A stretch of 64,000 bases of DNA from the NCBI GenBank assembly GCA_022559845.1, contig CM040124.1:72563491-72627490 (forward strand), in the 5' to 3' direction. Source of the stretch: Amorphophallus konjac. Taxonomy: Eukaryota > Streptophyta > Magnoliopsida > Alismatales > Araceae. A model generated the notes under the pieces. It saw only the letters and a list, made by a program, of their open reading frames with translations, searched no databases and was not told where the DNA came from. The position numbers and the translations under genes were made by a program. Positions 9,861 through 19,654 of the stretch are shown one piece after another. Positions within the stretch are counted from its first letter, which is position 1. Each line of letters begins with the position of its first letter.

Positions 9861-12028
9861 TGTTGAGTCTTTAATGTTTTGAGGATGACAACACTATGAG
9901 CCTCAGTGGAGAACAAAAAATATTTCTCTGTGAAAAATAAACTTTCGAGTCTCTTCAGTTATTTTCAGGGGTTGTCTTCGTGTCGTTATTTGTTCCATCG
10001 CGTGCTGAACACTGCAGCACCTCGTGCTGCTTTCTGTGCCACCTCGTGTCGCTCCATCTGTGTCACACCTATGTCTTCGAGTCTTATTTTCGGCCGTATT
10101 ACTTCGAGTCTTCTGTATTCGTGTTGTTTGTTTCAAGACCCCGTGTCTTTCTTGCTTTGTGACCACACTTCGTGTCGATTTCTGTTTTCATCTTCGAGTT
10201 GTTTTCAGCCCGTGTCGTCCTCGTTTTCGAGTCGTTTTCCTGTGTCTTCAAGTTATGTTAGTGTAAAGTGTCGTTTCACTTTGTGCCGTTCTCTTTGCTG
10301 TTTGATATTTCGTGTTGATTCTCGTAGTGATTCACCGATGACCTCGAGTCAACTTAGTCGTTTTGATTGGTCATTCTTCGTGTTATTTCTGTGTTTGTGT
10401 CTTCGTGTTATCTTTTGTGTTTGTGTCTTCGTGTTATCTTTTGTGCTTGTGTCTTCGTGTTATTTTTGCGTTTGAGTCTTCATGTTGTTTCTGTATTTGT
10501 ATCTTCGTGTTGTTTTTATGTCTTCGTGTTAATTTTGTGTTTGAGTCTTCATGTTATTTCTCTGTTTGTGTCTTAGTGTTGTTTTTATGTCTTCGTGTTG
10601 CTTCTTTCTATCTTCGTCCAGGTTTCCTCTGATCACGTGTTTTACTATCGTTTTACTTCGTGTTATTTCCTTCTCACCTCGTGCTGTTCTCATCTGACTT
10701 CGTGTCGTTCTCCTTATAGTGTTAGCCGTGTTACTGTAGTCATCTGACCTCGTGTCATTCTCTCTTTATTTCGTGCTGTAGTCATCTTGTGTATCTCGTG
10801 TCGTTCTCAGTATAGTGCATCTCGTATGGCTATCACATACCTCATGCAGTTTTAGTTTTTGTGGCCCTGAGTTTTAATGGTTTTAATTTCTTTGCAGGAG
10901 AAGAAGAAAAATAAAAAGAAGAAGGTGGTCTGAGGAAGAATATTCCCCAGTGTCTGGGCTGCATGTGATCCAATACTAAAGGAACCAATGCTATAAGGGC
11001 ACGTGGAAAGAAGGTTCTGGATCGGGTGTGGGAGGCATACGCATTCTGTACCTTATCCACCTGCTGCTGCTATATATTGAAGCCTTCGTCCACAGATGAA
11101 GGTTGATCGAAAGGGAAAAAGAAAAAGCAGAAGTGCAGAGAGTTCGATCCAGCAAAAGAAGAGAAGAAAATAGAGGGCAGAAACTGAAGAAGAGGAAGAA
11201 GAGAGAATAGCAGAGAGAGTGAGAGAGAGAGAGAGAGCTCGAAGCTGAGAGTTCAGAAAGAAGAAGAAGAAGGATTCTGGTTTCAGGATCAAATCCGAAC
11301 CAGTTTGCTCTATTGTGAGCTATATTCCGTGGTTTATCATTCCAGCATTCAGTCTGCTGTATCTTTTTAGTTTCTTGTTTTTGATCTTTCTTTACTGTTC
11401 TAGTTTTGTCTCCGATTCTCAGGTTGAGATCGGTAGTCCTCCTGTTCTGTTGGTTCAGGAGAAGGGAGACGCTATCTCCAGTTGCAAGTGTCCGTGTATT
11501 GCTTGTGGGTTCCCTCTGGGCTTCAGAGGAAGAGAGACCTTGGTCTTTGGTTCTAGTGACTGCAGATCACCAGTGTTCCCTTCGGTTGGAGGAAGAGGAA
11601 CTTGTTTCCTAGTTTCTAGGGACTTGGCGTCCTTAGGGTTCCCTCCAGGTGTGGAGGAAGAGGGGAGGGTGTTCCCTTGGTGAAGCTGTGAATCAGCCGT
11701 TGTCGCAGACTGAGTCTGCTTGGCTAGCAGGTGCTAGTGGAAGCCTCACTTCGGTTTAAAGTGAGGGGTGGACGTAGGCAGACTGGAGGTCTGACCGAAC
11801 CACCTTAAAAATCCCTGGCGCAGTGTGTTTGGTTTCTATACTGGCTTTGGATCTATTCGGTAGATGCTTGTCTAGGCCGATCCATCTCTATCTTCCTAGC
11901 TGATCGTTCTGCGCGGTTAGTGTTTGACCGTTAAGATCTTTTTTGGAAACTCCTAATTGAGAACTTAATTTTTTAATCCTCATTGTTTTTACTGGTAAAG
12001 GTCCATTCACCCCCCTCTGGACCTATCA
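9861..12028 (+). repeat. 3' LTR of element A (2168 bp)
   Basis: Co-linear with 852-3067, with scattered, mostly transition-type differences and one fewer copy of the 50-bp unit. It ends ACCTATCA and is followed by the AAGGG target copy. TATA candidate at 11071. The hairpin module is at about 11752-11812, where both stems are kept. Confidence 0.95.
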
Positions 12029-12277
12029 AAGGGTAAGAGTGAAGAGAATCCCGGCCTTTTAGGTGAAGCTCCAAGTCTTATGTCAAGTTTAGTTAGTCAA
12101 GAGTCCATTGTAATTTCCTTTTTTGAGTCTATTAGCTGGAGTTGAAATTGTAATAAACCTATATCTGACATGAAATTATGTTTTGTCCAACTATATCATG
12201 CCTTGCTTTGATTGCCATGACTATTTCACTACCACGTTCCGAGCATTCTACCGCTGCCATCTGTTTGGGGCATGACA
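12029..12277 (+). repeat. 5' LTR remnant of B (right end only)
   Basis: It matches the last part of the 3' LTR (from about 16350) and ends GGGGCATGACA. Left of A the match goes back only to about 842, so the 5' part of this LTR is lost or replaced by the GC-rich DNA at 1-841. Confidence 0.85.
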
Positions 12278-12281
12278 AAAG

Positions 12282-12293
12282 TGGTATCAGAGC
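12282..12293 (+). promoter_or_regulatory. Primer-binding site of B (initiator Met tRNA)
   Basis: TGGTATCAGAGC starts five bases after the LTR end, which fixes the right edge of the LTR and the plus orientation of B. Confidence 0.92.
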
Positions 12294-12534
12294 CTAGGTT
12301 TTTCTAAATCCCTAGGTCACTAAGTCCAAGATATATGTTGAGTTGTCCTTGTCAGTCACCCTATAAGAATCTCATGAGATTTGGGTAGAGCCATGGGCTA
12401 ACTAATAAAAATAAGTTTTACTCAAGATAAAATGATATCAACACATGAATAATGATCGTTTAAAACTTATTTTATAGTCTAAGGTGGCTGCCGAGCGAGC
12501 CTAACGGAGAGAGATATAGCGTACTGTCCAAGGT

Positions 12535-13420
12535 TTGACTCAAGTGTTGCAACAAGTAGCACAAGGTGGAGCTCATCATGGAATGGAAGATTTGTATCGG
12601 AGTTTTCAATGGATGAATACCCCTAAGTTTAGTGGGTCTATTGACCCGGATGAGGCCGAGAATTGGGTACGAGAGATAGGAAGGACGTTTCGGGTCATGC
12701 AATGTACCGATCAAGAAAAGGTTTTATTGGGGACATATCAACTAGAATGAGATGCCTGGGCATGGTGGGAGTCGGTAGAAGCGATTTTGCCTGACAACCA
12801 AGTGACATGGAACGAGTTCTTGGAACACTTTAACGAGAAGTATTTTTCAGAGAGAATCCGAGAGAAGAAGTCTATGAAGTTTGCATCACTAAAGCAATGT
12901 AGTTTATCGGTAGCAGACTATGAAGCGTCGTTTTCTAGATTAGCCCATTATCCACCTCATTTAGTCGGCACGGAAAGGATGACAGCCAAGAGATTCAGAA
13001 TGGTTTGAAAGTGGAGTTCATTCCTTAGTTGGCTTCATTAGAAATTCAGACTTATGCAGAGATGGTCAAGAAGGCGCAACTATTATAAGATGATGTGGAT
13101 ATGGCCAAATGAATTAAAGGAAAGATTGCCTAGAAAGGGTTAGAAAATGGATCCAAGAGTGGGGAACCCGTAAATGGAAAGAAGAGGTCGAATGGAGGTA
13201 ATGGTTCCCAGAAGAACAAGAAGACCAGGAAGGAAGGCCAACAAGATGTTCCAGCCAAGGAAAAGTGTGAGCATTGCAATAAGGGAGGGCACAAACCGGA
13301 TGAGTGTTGGTATAAACTCGGGAAATGCATTCGTTGCGGGAGTGAAGACCATAGGATCGCCCGTTGTCCTCTTATAAAGGAGCAAGCGCCGCGGGACAAG
13401 CAACAAGGTGGACCGAAGTT
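12535..13420 (+). pseudogene. gag: gag relic of B (gypsy Gag with two zinc knuckles)
   Basis: 12535-12750 encodes MNTPKFSGSIDPDEAENWVREIGRTF, a gypsy retrotransposon Gag core. A TGA at 12748 (expected LEGDA) breaks it, and the same frame resumes (TWNEFLEHFNEKYFSERIREKK) to about 13000. A frameshift before 13008 moves the reading to NGLKVEFIP. After more stops the knuckles follow: CEHCNKGGHKPDEC (13265) and CIRCGSEDHRIARC (13326). After about 13440 the sequence jumps to the 3' end of the element, so protease, RT and integrase are deleted. The chromodomain expected for this branch cannot be tested. Confidence 0.8.
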
Positions 13421-13626
13421 GCAGGGCAGGCCACAAGCATTGGAAGGTAACTCTAAACCTGCCATATTCATAATTGCATGCTTGGATATGGTGATCTTAG
13501 TACTTTGGCATGCTATAGGAATGGATCTCGATAGAATACATGTTTTGAATATGGTGATTTTACCCCACTGTTATGGAAAGGAAAGCATGTGAATTTGGGG
13601 ACCAAATTCTTTTAAGTGGGAGATAG

Positions 13627-16601
13627 TGTAACAACCCGGAAAAGAAAAAGAGAGAATAAATAGTAATAACCGTACAATATTCATGGAAAATAATATTTAA
13701 AAAGGATAAGAACCTTTAACTAAGGACTCACGTTAAAAATATAAACAGGGACTAATGTGGGCCTTGATAAATTGAATTAAAATGTTAAACCTGTTAAATT
13801 AGGTTTTGGGTTAAGGACATCTAAATAGAGATTAATGGGCTTTCAAAGTTTCTTAAGAACAATCAATAGGCTTTAGTGGGCTTTAAAATCCACTACGAAT
13901 AGATCATATATATATATATATACCCAATTAAGATTAAAACCCAATAGTTAATGGGCTGGCCATAAGGGTCTGCGTCGACTCCACGTTAGCTTAGGATTAG
14001 GTTTTGGTTTTGGTGGTCGACCTACTTGGTGTGTGATTATGGTTCTTGCGATCAAAATTGGGTTAGCGGCTAGAAATTTTAGGAAGAAAACACACCGTAG
14101 GAAACAATAGGATCAAACCTTGGATGTTTAACTTCAACTAGGATTCTTATATCATGAGGGACTCCATACCCTACAAATACAACCCTATGCAGTGCATCAC
14201 GTCGTTACTATTGCTGCTGCTGTTGTTCGAAGGAAGGAGAGGGCCGTTCGTGAAGGCTTCTTCCTCCTACGTCGACGTGCTGCATCCTGGCCGTGTCTCC
14301 TTCCCTGTTTGCGTGTGTTTGCCTCCTCTTCCTCCTCCTGTTCTTCTTCCATCTTCGTCCGTTAAAGCGTCGTAAGGTAGGCATTTTCCAAGCAAAACAT
14401 TCAGTCTTCATGTTAGATAAGCCATGTAGCTTTCTCATGATCTTGTGTTCCCTGCTAGATTACACTATTTGCATCTTTTAATTCCTATTTACTATGTTTC
14501 TACATGTTAAGGAATTGGCGACCATAGCAGTGGGTGCTATTTTAATGAACGACGTCTTGACCTTGGATGCTAATTCAATTAGCGTCAACTAGCCTTACGT
14601 TATTTCCTGGTTATTTAATAATTACACCCATCTTTAAAAATCTATAACTATGACACCCTGCATCATAAAATTCTGATATGCACATGGTTAAAATCCTTGT
14701 ATTTTTCTCTTGATTACCAAGACTTTTGATCCATTTAAGTTTTCATAAACATCAAAGTGCTATTGTTCATACCTCTAATAAGAAATGAATAGTAGCTTGT
14801 GTCTATAAACGCACCTGGCTGGTGCTTAAAAGCCTGTAGCCAAGAAGAATTAACGTCTGTTTGCACTGACACAACTTAATGAAATAGCGCCTCTTCACAG
14901 AGACACTAATTATTATTTCAAATACTAAAATAAATTAACCTGAAAATCATGAATTGACGTTCGTTACATGGACGCTATTTAAAGATATGGCGCCTCCTCG
15001 AACGAACGCCAATTTGAAATAATTTTATTGGATTATTAGAAATTCCTGGAATTGGCGCCTCTTTATAGAGACGTGAATTTTAAATTGTTTATTTAAAATT
15101 TGTTAAATATAAGATTTGGTGACCTTTTAAAGTGACGCTAATTATGTAATTGACGCCTTCTGCTTGGATGCTATTTTCTATCTCACAGTTTTATCGGATT
15201 TGACCCATATCGCGGGTATTCTAGCACTGTTGTCTCAAATCTGAGATAGAATCCATGTTTTACAAGTTTCACGATTTCACCCTATTTCTTGGAGATTGAA
15301 TGACCCTCCGCTAGATATTCCTTCTGTCAGATTGAAAATTCTCTCTCTAAGGCCTCCATAAGCCTCCGCTATAGCCTTGGAATCCCTCAAGGCGATTCAG
15401 CAGGTTGTACCCTCAAAACCTTGGAAACCTTATTTGTCATGTCACTCCGAAGAATCATGATGCCCTAGCCATCATGGAACGATGTTCTTGGCTTTCTGTG
15501 AGAGTCCTGTCACTATCTTGAATTGGAGACCAGTACAGTTGACGCCATATTGGATTTAGCGTCCAGGGCAAGTGACGCTATTTTCCTTCGTGCGTGTACT
15601 ATTCACAGAATTAGCGACCACTATAGTGGACGCGTATTTGAAATTGGCGACAGCCTGAGTAGATGCCAATTATCCCAGATTTCATGAATGTCTTAGTTTT
15701 TATATGATTTATCGCCATGTCATCTTGTCCAATGTTCTGTCCTTGAAATCTGTGAATCTACATTAATGTTCCTACATGACATGATTCTTGGAACTCGTTT
15801 GGCCATTAATTGACATGGAATTGGTCTAGAATTTAATAGGAGCTATGGGTCCAAAAACTTGACACTTAATGCTAGAACAAAACGGACGAGGTCTGGATCT
15901 GATCCCATGGACGAGGCAAAGTCCAAACATATGCTGGTATTATGATTGATCGGGTGTGGCATTGCACCAATGTAAAACAAGATTGATCTATGACATTTCC
16001 ACCAAAGATTGACATGTTCACGACTCGAATGTTAGAATTCATATATACATATGGCCAATCCTATAATGTTATTCTCATAATATGCGCTTGAAAGCACGCA
16101 CCTTATTGAAATACTTGTCATTGTCTCATCATGATTATTCTTAAAGTTATCTCCAAATTATTGTCATGTCTATTGCCTTCATAGTTATTGATTACTATGT
16201 ACCTTTGCATAACTTGCATATTCATGTTAAATTGTTAATTACTTAAAGCTAGCTTGGTCCAAGAGATATAAGACCTACTGAGCATTCGCTCACCTAGTGT
16301 TTTTCCCATGTTTTTCAAGTAATAACGAGGACGAATACAACCACGATGGGCAAGGGCAAGAGTGAAGAGAATCCCGGCCTTTTAGGCGAACCTCCAAGTC
16401 TTATGTCAAGTTTAGTTAGTCAAGAGTCCATTGTAATTTCCTTTTTTCGAGACTATTAGTTGGAGTTGAAATTGTAATAATCTTATATTTGAAATGAAAT
16501 TATGTTTTGTCCAATTATATCGTGCCTGGCTTTGATTGCCATGACTGTTTCACTGCCACGTTCCGAGCATTCTTCCGCTGGCATCGGTTTGGGGTGTGAC
16601 A
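13627..16601 (+). repeat. 3' LTR of B (2975 bp)
   Basis: Starts TGTAACAACCC after a purine-rich AAGTGGGAGATAG and ends GGGGTGTGACA. A (TA)n stretch lies at about 13906-13921. Open frames at 14154-14481 are CT-rich and unconvincing. The middle part carries a family of short inverted-repeat units (listed separately). The right 250 bp match the 5' LTR remnant. Confidence 0.9.
14513..15690 (+). repeat. Dispersed family of about ten short hairpin-like units in the B LTR
   Basis: The unit reads roughly AATTGGCGNC, about ten variable bases, then GNNGCTAATT, so its two ends are near inverse of each other. Examples start near 14513, 14548, 14883, 14952, 14985, 15050, 15115, 15148, 15540 and 15609. 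One unit (GCGACCACTATAGTGGACGC) has a self-complementary centre. A further unit of the same pattern lies outside B at about 17939. The units are interspersed, not strictly tandem. Confidence 0.65.
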
Positions 16602-17961
16602 TATTTACTGGGAAATAAATGCAGTAAACTTCAATCTAAAGACTCACAGTGAGCAAGAGTGTCCCACCGTGATCGCGAAAAGGTTATAGGAGCTGAAAAG
16701 TGTGTGACTCTCCGAATATACTGCTGCGGCCTACAGTGCACGGATTAGAAAGACATAAATCGGGTGATCGCCAAAGATTTATACCTGAGCCTTACTGGAG
16801 TGATGATGGCGAATGCCTTCGAAACGGGAGAATATGGGTTCTTCTTATCCTCGCTCTCGGCCGGCCAAGAATGGGGAGCTCTGCGAGTCGGTGATGAAGT
16901 TCCTGCAAGTTAACCAGGAAATAAAAGAAAATAGACCATTAGATTGAGGAAATGTAGTATATGCTTAGAGAAGTAAATAAAACATGCAAATGGGGCCAAT
17001 CATACAGGGAAGGGGGTTGGGAAGGGGGATGGGCCACCCAAGAAGGAGTGGAAGGAGAATGAGAGGAAGAAGAAACTACACCCTCAACAATAGCCTTAAG
17101 GACTGGGATTTGTTGAGGGGTGAGATGATCTAATGCATGCAAGACTTGGGAGACTCTCTCATCATGTGGAAGAGATGGATCGACAGGAGTAGTGACTCGG
17201 AATTGATGCCGAGGACTACAGACTTGAGGATTGCCCACGAAGTGGACATGAGAGGGATTGGAATGAGGTCCCTCATAAAAGTTATAATGAGAATTACAAA
17301 TGTGAGGGTCATAAGATAGACTAAGTTGATCATCCTCATAGTCATAGGTGTAATTAGTCATGTCAATATGATTACCGAAGCACAACATTATGCAAATCAA
17401 ACAATATCCAATTGACAAAAAAATGCAAAGATATCAAACAAGTGGAATGTTTATGCTTGGTTTTAGTTATTCCTTGATGAATTAAATGATTTTTAACATG
17501 GTTTAAGCAATTCACTCAAGGGTAAAAACATAGTTTCAATATGGTTTTGCTTCGGTGCCAACTAGGTTGATTCTCAACACATTTTGGCCAACTAACTCCG
17601 GAGAACATCAAGGTACAACCAGCCCAGTGATCGAAGAGAGAATCCTTCGATGTCGGGGACTTACGGAGGCCTTGATAGAGGAGATTCCAATCCAATGAGA
17701 GGAGTTCTCAATTGGATGGTCATTCCTTCACCAAGAGAGGGAAAAATTTCCTAAAAAGTATAGGGAGAGGAGGTCTCCCAAGCCTGAAATATCCTAAATG
17801 CAGAATTAATGCGAAAGAAATAAAAGAAAACATAGATATGATCAATAGATGCAAAGAAATAAACAGAGCAAACAGAATAGACTAGGTTCTATAAAACATA
17901 AATAATTTTCATATACACAGTGGTCACCAATTCCAAAAATTGGCGTCAACTGTTGAGATGC
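16602..17961 (-). mobile_element. Fragment G: 5' internal part of a minus-strand gypsy element
   Basis: Read on the minus strand, 17961 to 16939 resembles the 5' internal region of E (57790-56500). Both contain leader sentences with CAATTGAG..CTC, CTCCGTAAGTCC-like and GGTTGTACC motifs, then a gag-like frame. A TTGGTGACC primer-region motif lies near 17930. The outer end at 16690-16930 is instead similar to part of the palindrome arm at 20840-21090, so this fragment is rearranged or composite. B ends at its left edge. Confidence 0.5.
16939..17385 (-). pseudogene. gag-like N-terminal frame of fragment G
   Basis: An ATG at 17385 opens MLCFGNHIDMTNYTYDYEDD, followed by an Asp/Tyr/His/Pro-rich stretch (HVHFVGNPQVCSPRHQF) and a Ser/Pro-rich end. 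I do not recognise a domain. Its place after a gypsy leader parallels the gag relic of E, so I read it as a degenerate or non-autonomous Gag N-terminus. It has no capsid or zinc-knuckle motif. Confidence 0.4.
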
Positions 17962-19207
17962 TATTTTTTTAACAAAAGATGAATGCGATCTTGATGTAGA
18001 TCGCGTTCAGAATGCGATTTCTGAGGAAACTGGGTCCATAACTAGTGCAATGCTAGAAAACTTAAACAAAAATGAAAACCAATGGAATAGAAGCCTAACA
18101 CTCACAAAATCACAATAGAAATCATGGCAATCAATTAAGACAATAGAAAGCATGGTATCCCCAAATTAAATCAACATCTTGGTGATCACTTAGGGAGGGA
18201 AATGCGCATGTGGTGCACGAAAGATAGAAGCAATAAAAAAAGAGGGAGAGTGCTACGTGGAGCACAAAGGGAGATGCACCGTAGGTGCAAAAGGAAGGGG
18301 CACACGTGGGTGCCTAAAGAAAAGGATAATCAAAGAAAAAGCAAGAGATCATCCCACCGTGGTCTCCAATTTGTAGATCATGATAAATTCACAAGAATTA
18401 AAAAGAATAATAATAAGAGAAGGGAGAGGGAGAGCATATAGATGCTAAATGGAGTGTGATCACCATAGACACGTAGTCCTCACTCCTCTTAAGGCCAGAC
18501 TCAGATGAATAAGGGAAAAGGAAAAGAGGCGAGGGCTAGAACTCCCTCACTAAGGTGTAGAAGCCCTGATCACATGAAAGACTTATAGAAGGAAAGGGAA
18601 ATTAAGGAGAGGAGTGAGGACTAAAGCCTCGAAAATAGTGGGAGAAAGGGCAGATGCCCAGAGGAATCGACGTGGGAGAAATCGGGTCAGACCTGGGATT
18701 AGGAGGAATTAGAAGAATGAATTGATAGATATAAAGAGGTGGATCTAGAGGGTCTGGAGGTAGAGGGTGAGAGTTATTGGGGGAAAGATCCAGAGGTTCC
18801 GGAGGGAAAAAATGGCGAGGGATGCGATGCCTAGGGACAACTGATGGATAAATAGGGTTTAGGAGGTTCCAAATGAAGAGAATAGCTAGGGACACGATGC
18901 CCTGAAAAAATAGAAGGATTAATCGTAGGCAAGTAGATGGATCAAAAAGGGAGAAGTCTGGGGGTTCCAGAGGTAGAAAATAGGAAGGGACGCAATGCCC
19001 TAAGAAAATTGATGGGTAAAAGAGAGAAAAATCTGGAGGTTCCAGAAGGAGGGAATAAGAAGGGGCGTGATGCCCAGAGAGGACAGATAAAGAATCCAGG
19101 GGCTCCAGAGGGTAAGAGAGATGAGGGTCTAGGGACCCGGGAGAGAATGAATATAAATGCAAATGCATGAGATGCACAGAATGAATAAAAGAGAATCTCC
19201 TTCTCAC
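17962..19207 (-). other. Probable LTR and flank of fragment G; contains a tandem repeat
   Basis: If G reads on the minus strand, its LTR would end at 17962 (CAACA on the minus strand) just before the leader, and run to higher coordinates. I cannot find the matching LTR start, so the extent is open. The DNA is A/G-rich on the plus strand. A minus-strand frame of 201 codons (18602-19207) is Pro/Leu/Ser-rich and comes from the repeat at 18790-19145, so I do not call it a gene. Confidence 0.35.
18790..19145. repeat. Degenerate tandem repeat, about five units of 60-100 bp
   Basis: Each unit has a GAGGTTCCAGAGG-like head and a GGACGCAATGCCC-like middle (for example near 18790, 18865, 18958, 19032 and 19096). 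The units differ in length and sequence, so the array is old. The second motif GGGNNNGATGCCC can form a small hairpin. Confidence 0.6.
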
Positions 19208-19654
19208 CTAGTGGGTGACCCATAGAAAGAAATTAATAATCAATAAAAGCACAGACGGAATAGAGTAGGCAATGACAAAAATAGTAGAAAGTCCCTCAAC
19301 ATGGGGATCCTTACCCCTCAATGGTTGCCTGCTCTTCCATGTAGCATCTTGCCCCGTCCAATGACATGCCCAGACAGACGGCTCAATTGGTGGAATTGGT
19401 GCCCATAAGCTCTCATTTGATGAAGTTTTTATAGCCAAATGACCTCTTAAACACTTCGAAGTGAGCGGCAATTCTTTTGGCAAATAATCATAGCAGAAAT
19501 TTAAGAGTTCCACCTGTGGTGTGGGAATCTTGTCACAAGATGGCTTCTTCAAAAATAACTCCCTTGATAGATGAGGAACGTCAATACGTGGGAGTCTAAC
19601 CTTCAGCATCAGAAACTTTATAATACCCAGGGTGCAGACGCCTATTTTGGACAT
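19208..19654 (-). CDS. Unrecognised minus-strand ORF, 148 codons
   Basis: The frame starts at ATG 19654, inside the left end of the 2.4-kb palindrome. It has a varied composition (RLPRIDVPHLSRELFLKKPSC, QVELLNFCYDYLPKELPL) unlike the low-complexity frames nearby. I recognise no family. It has no signal peptide; the C-terminus is hydrophobic (FVIAYSIPSVLLLIINFFLW), giving one possible membrane segment. It could be a captured host exon, a relic of an element ORF or chance. Only a search would tell. Confidence 0.2.
   Translation of the reverse strand: MSKIGVCTLGIIKFLMLKVRLPRIDVPHLSRELFLKKPSCDKIPTPQVELLNFCYDYLPKELPLTSKCLRGHLAIKTSSNESLWAPIPPIEPSVWACHWTGQDATWKSRQPLRGKDPHVEGLSTIFVIAYSIPSVLLLIINFFLWVTH

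Larger units (their letters stand above)
852..12028 (+). mobile_element. Element A: complete non-autonomous Sirevirus-like LTR retrotransposon (gag + ORF2, no pol)
   Basis: An 11.2-kb element: LTR (852-3067), iMet primer site, gag (3187-5337), non-coding spacer, ORF2 (7253-9550), polypurine tract, LTR (9861-12028). No protease, integrase, RT or RNase H can be seen in any frame, so it must have moved with enzymes supplied by a relative. LTR ends, coiled-coil Gag, zinc knuckles and the PPT place it with the Sirevirus-type copia elements J, K and C. Each ORF has few stops and the LTRs are still closely similar, so it is not very old. Confidence 0.92.
12029..16601 (+). mobile_element. Element B: internally deleted Ty3/gypsy element with TGTAACA LTRs, host of A
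   Basis: The order is 5' LTR remnant (12029-12277, plus about 10 bp left of A), iMet primer site, broken gag, a polypurine-like end, and 3' LTR (13627-16601). Only about 1.35 kb separates the LTRs and all of pol is gone. LTRs starting TGTAACAACCCGG and the GGGACCAAATTC end before the LTR are typical of the Tekay/Del branch of gypsy chromoviruses. Many stops show that it is old. Confidence 0.82.

Noticed and set aside
12282..12293. tRNA genes at the TGGTATCAGAGC sites
   Set aside because: Only 12-15 bases match the tRNA 3' end; these are primer-binding sites next to LTR ends in A, B, J, K and F.
18602..19207. 201-codon minus-strand Pro/Leu-rich frame
   Set aside because: It follows the degenerate tandem repeat at 18790-19145; repeated LLEPPDFSLF words are repeat copies, not a domain.
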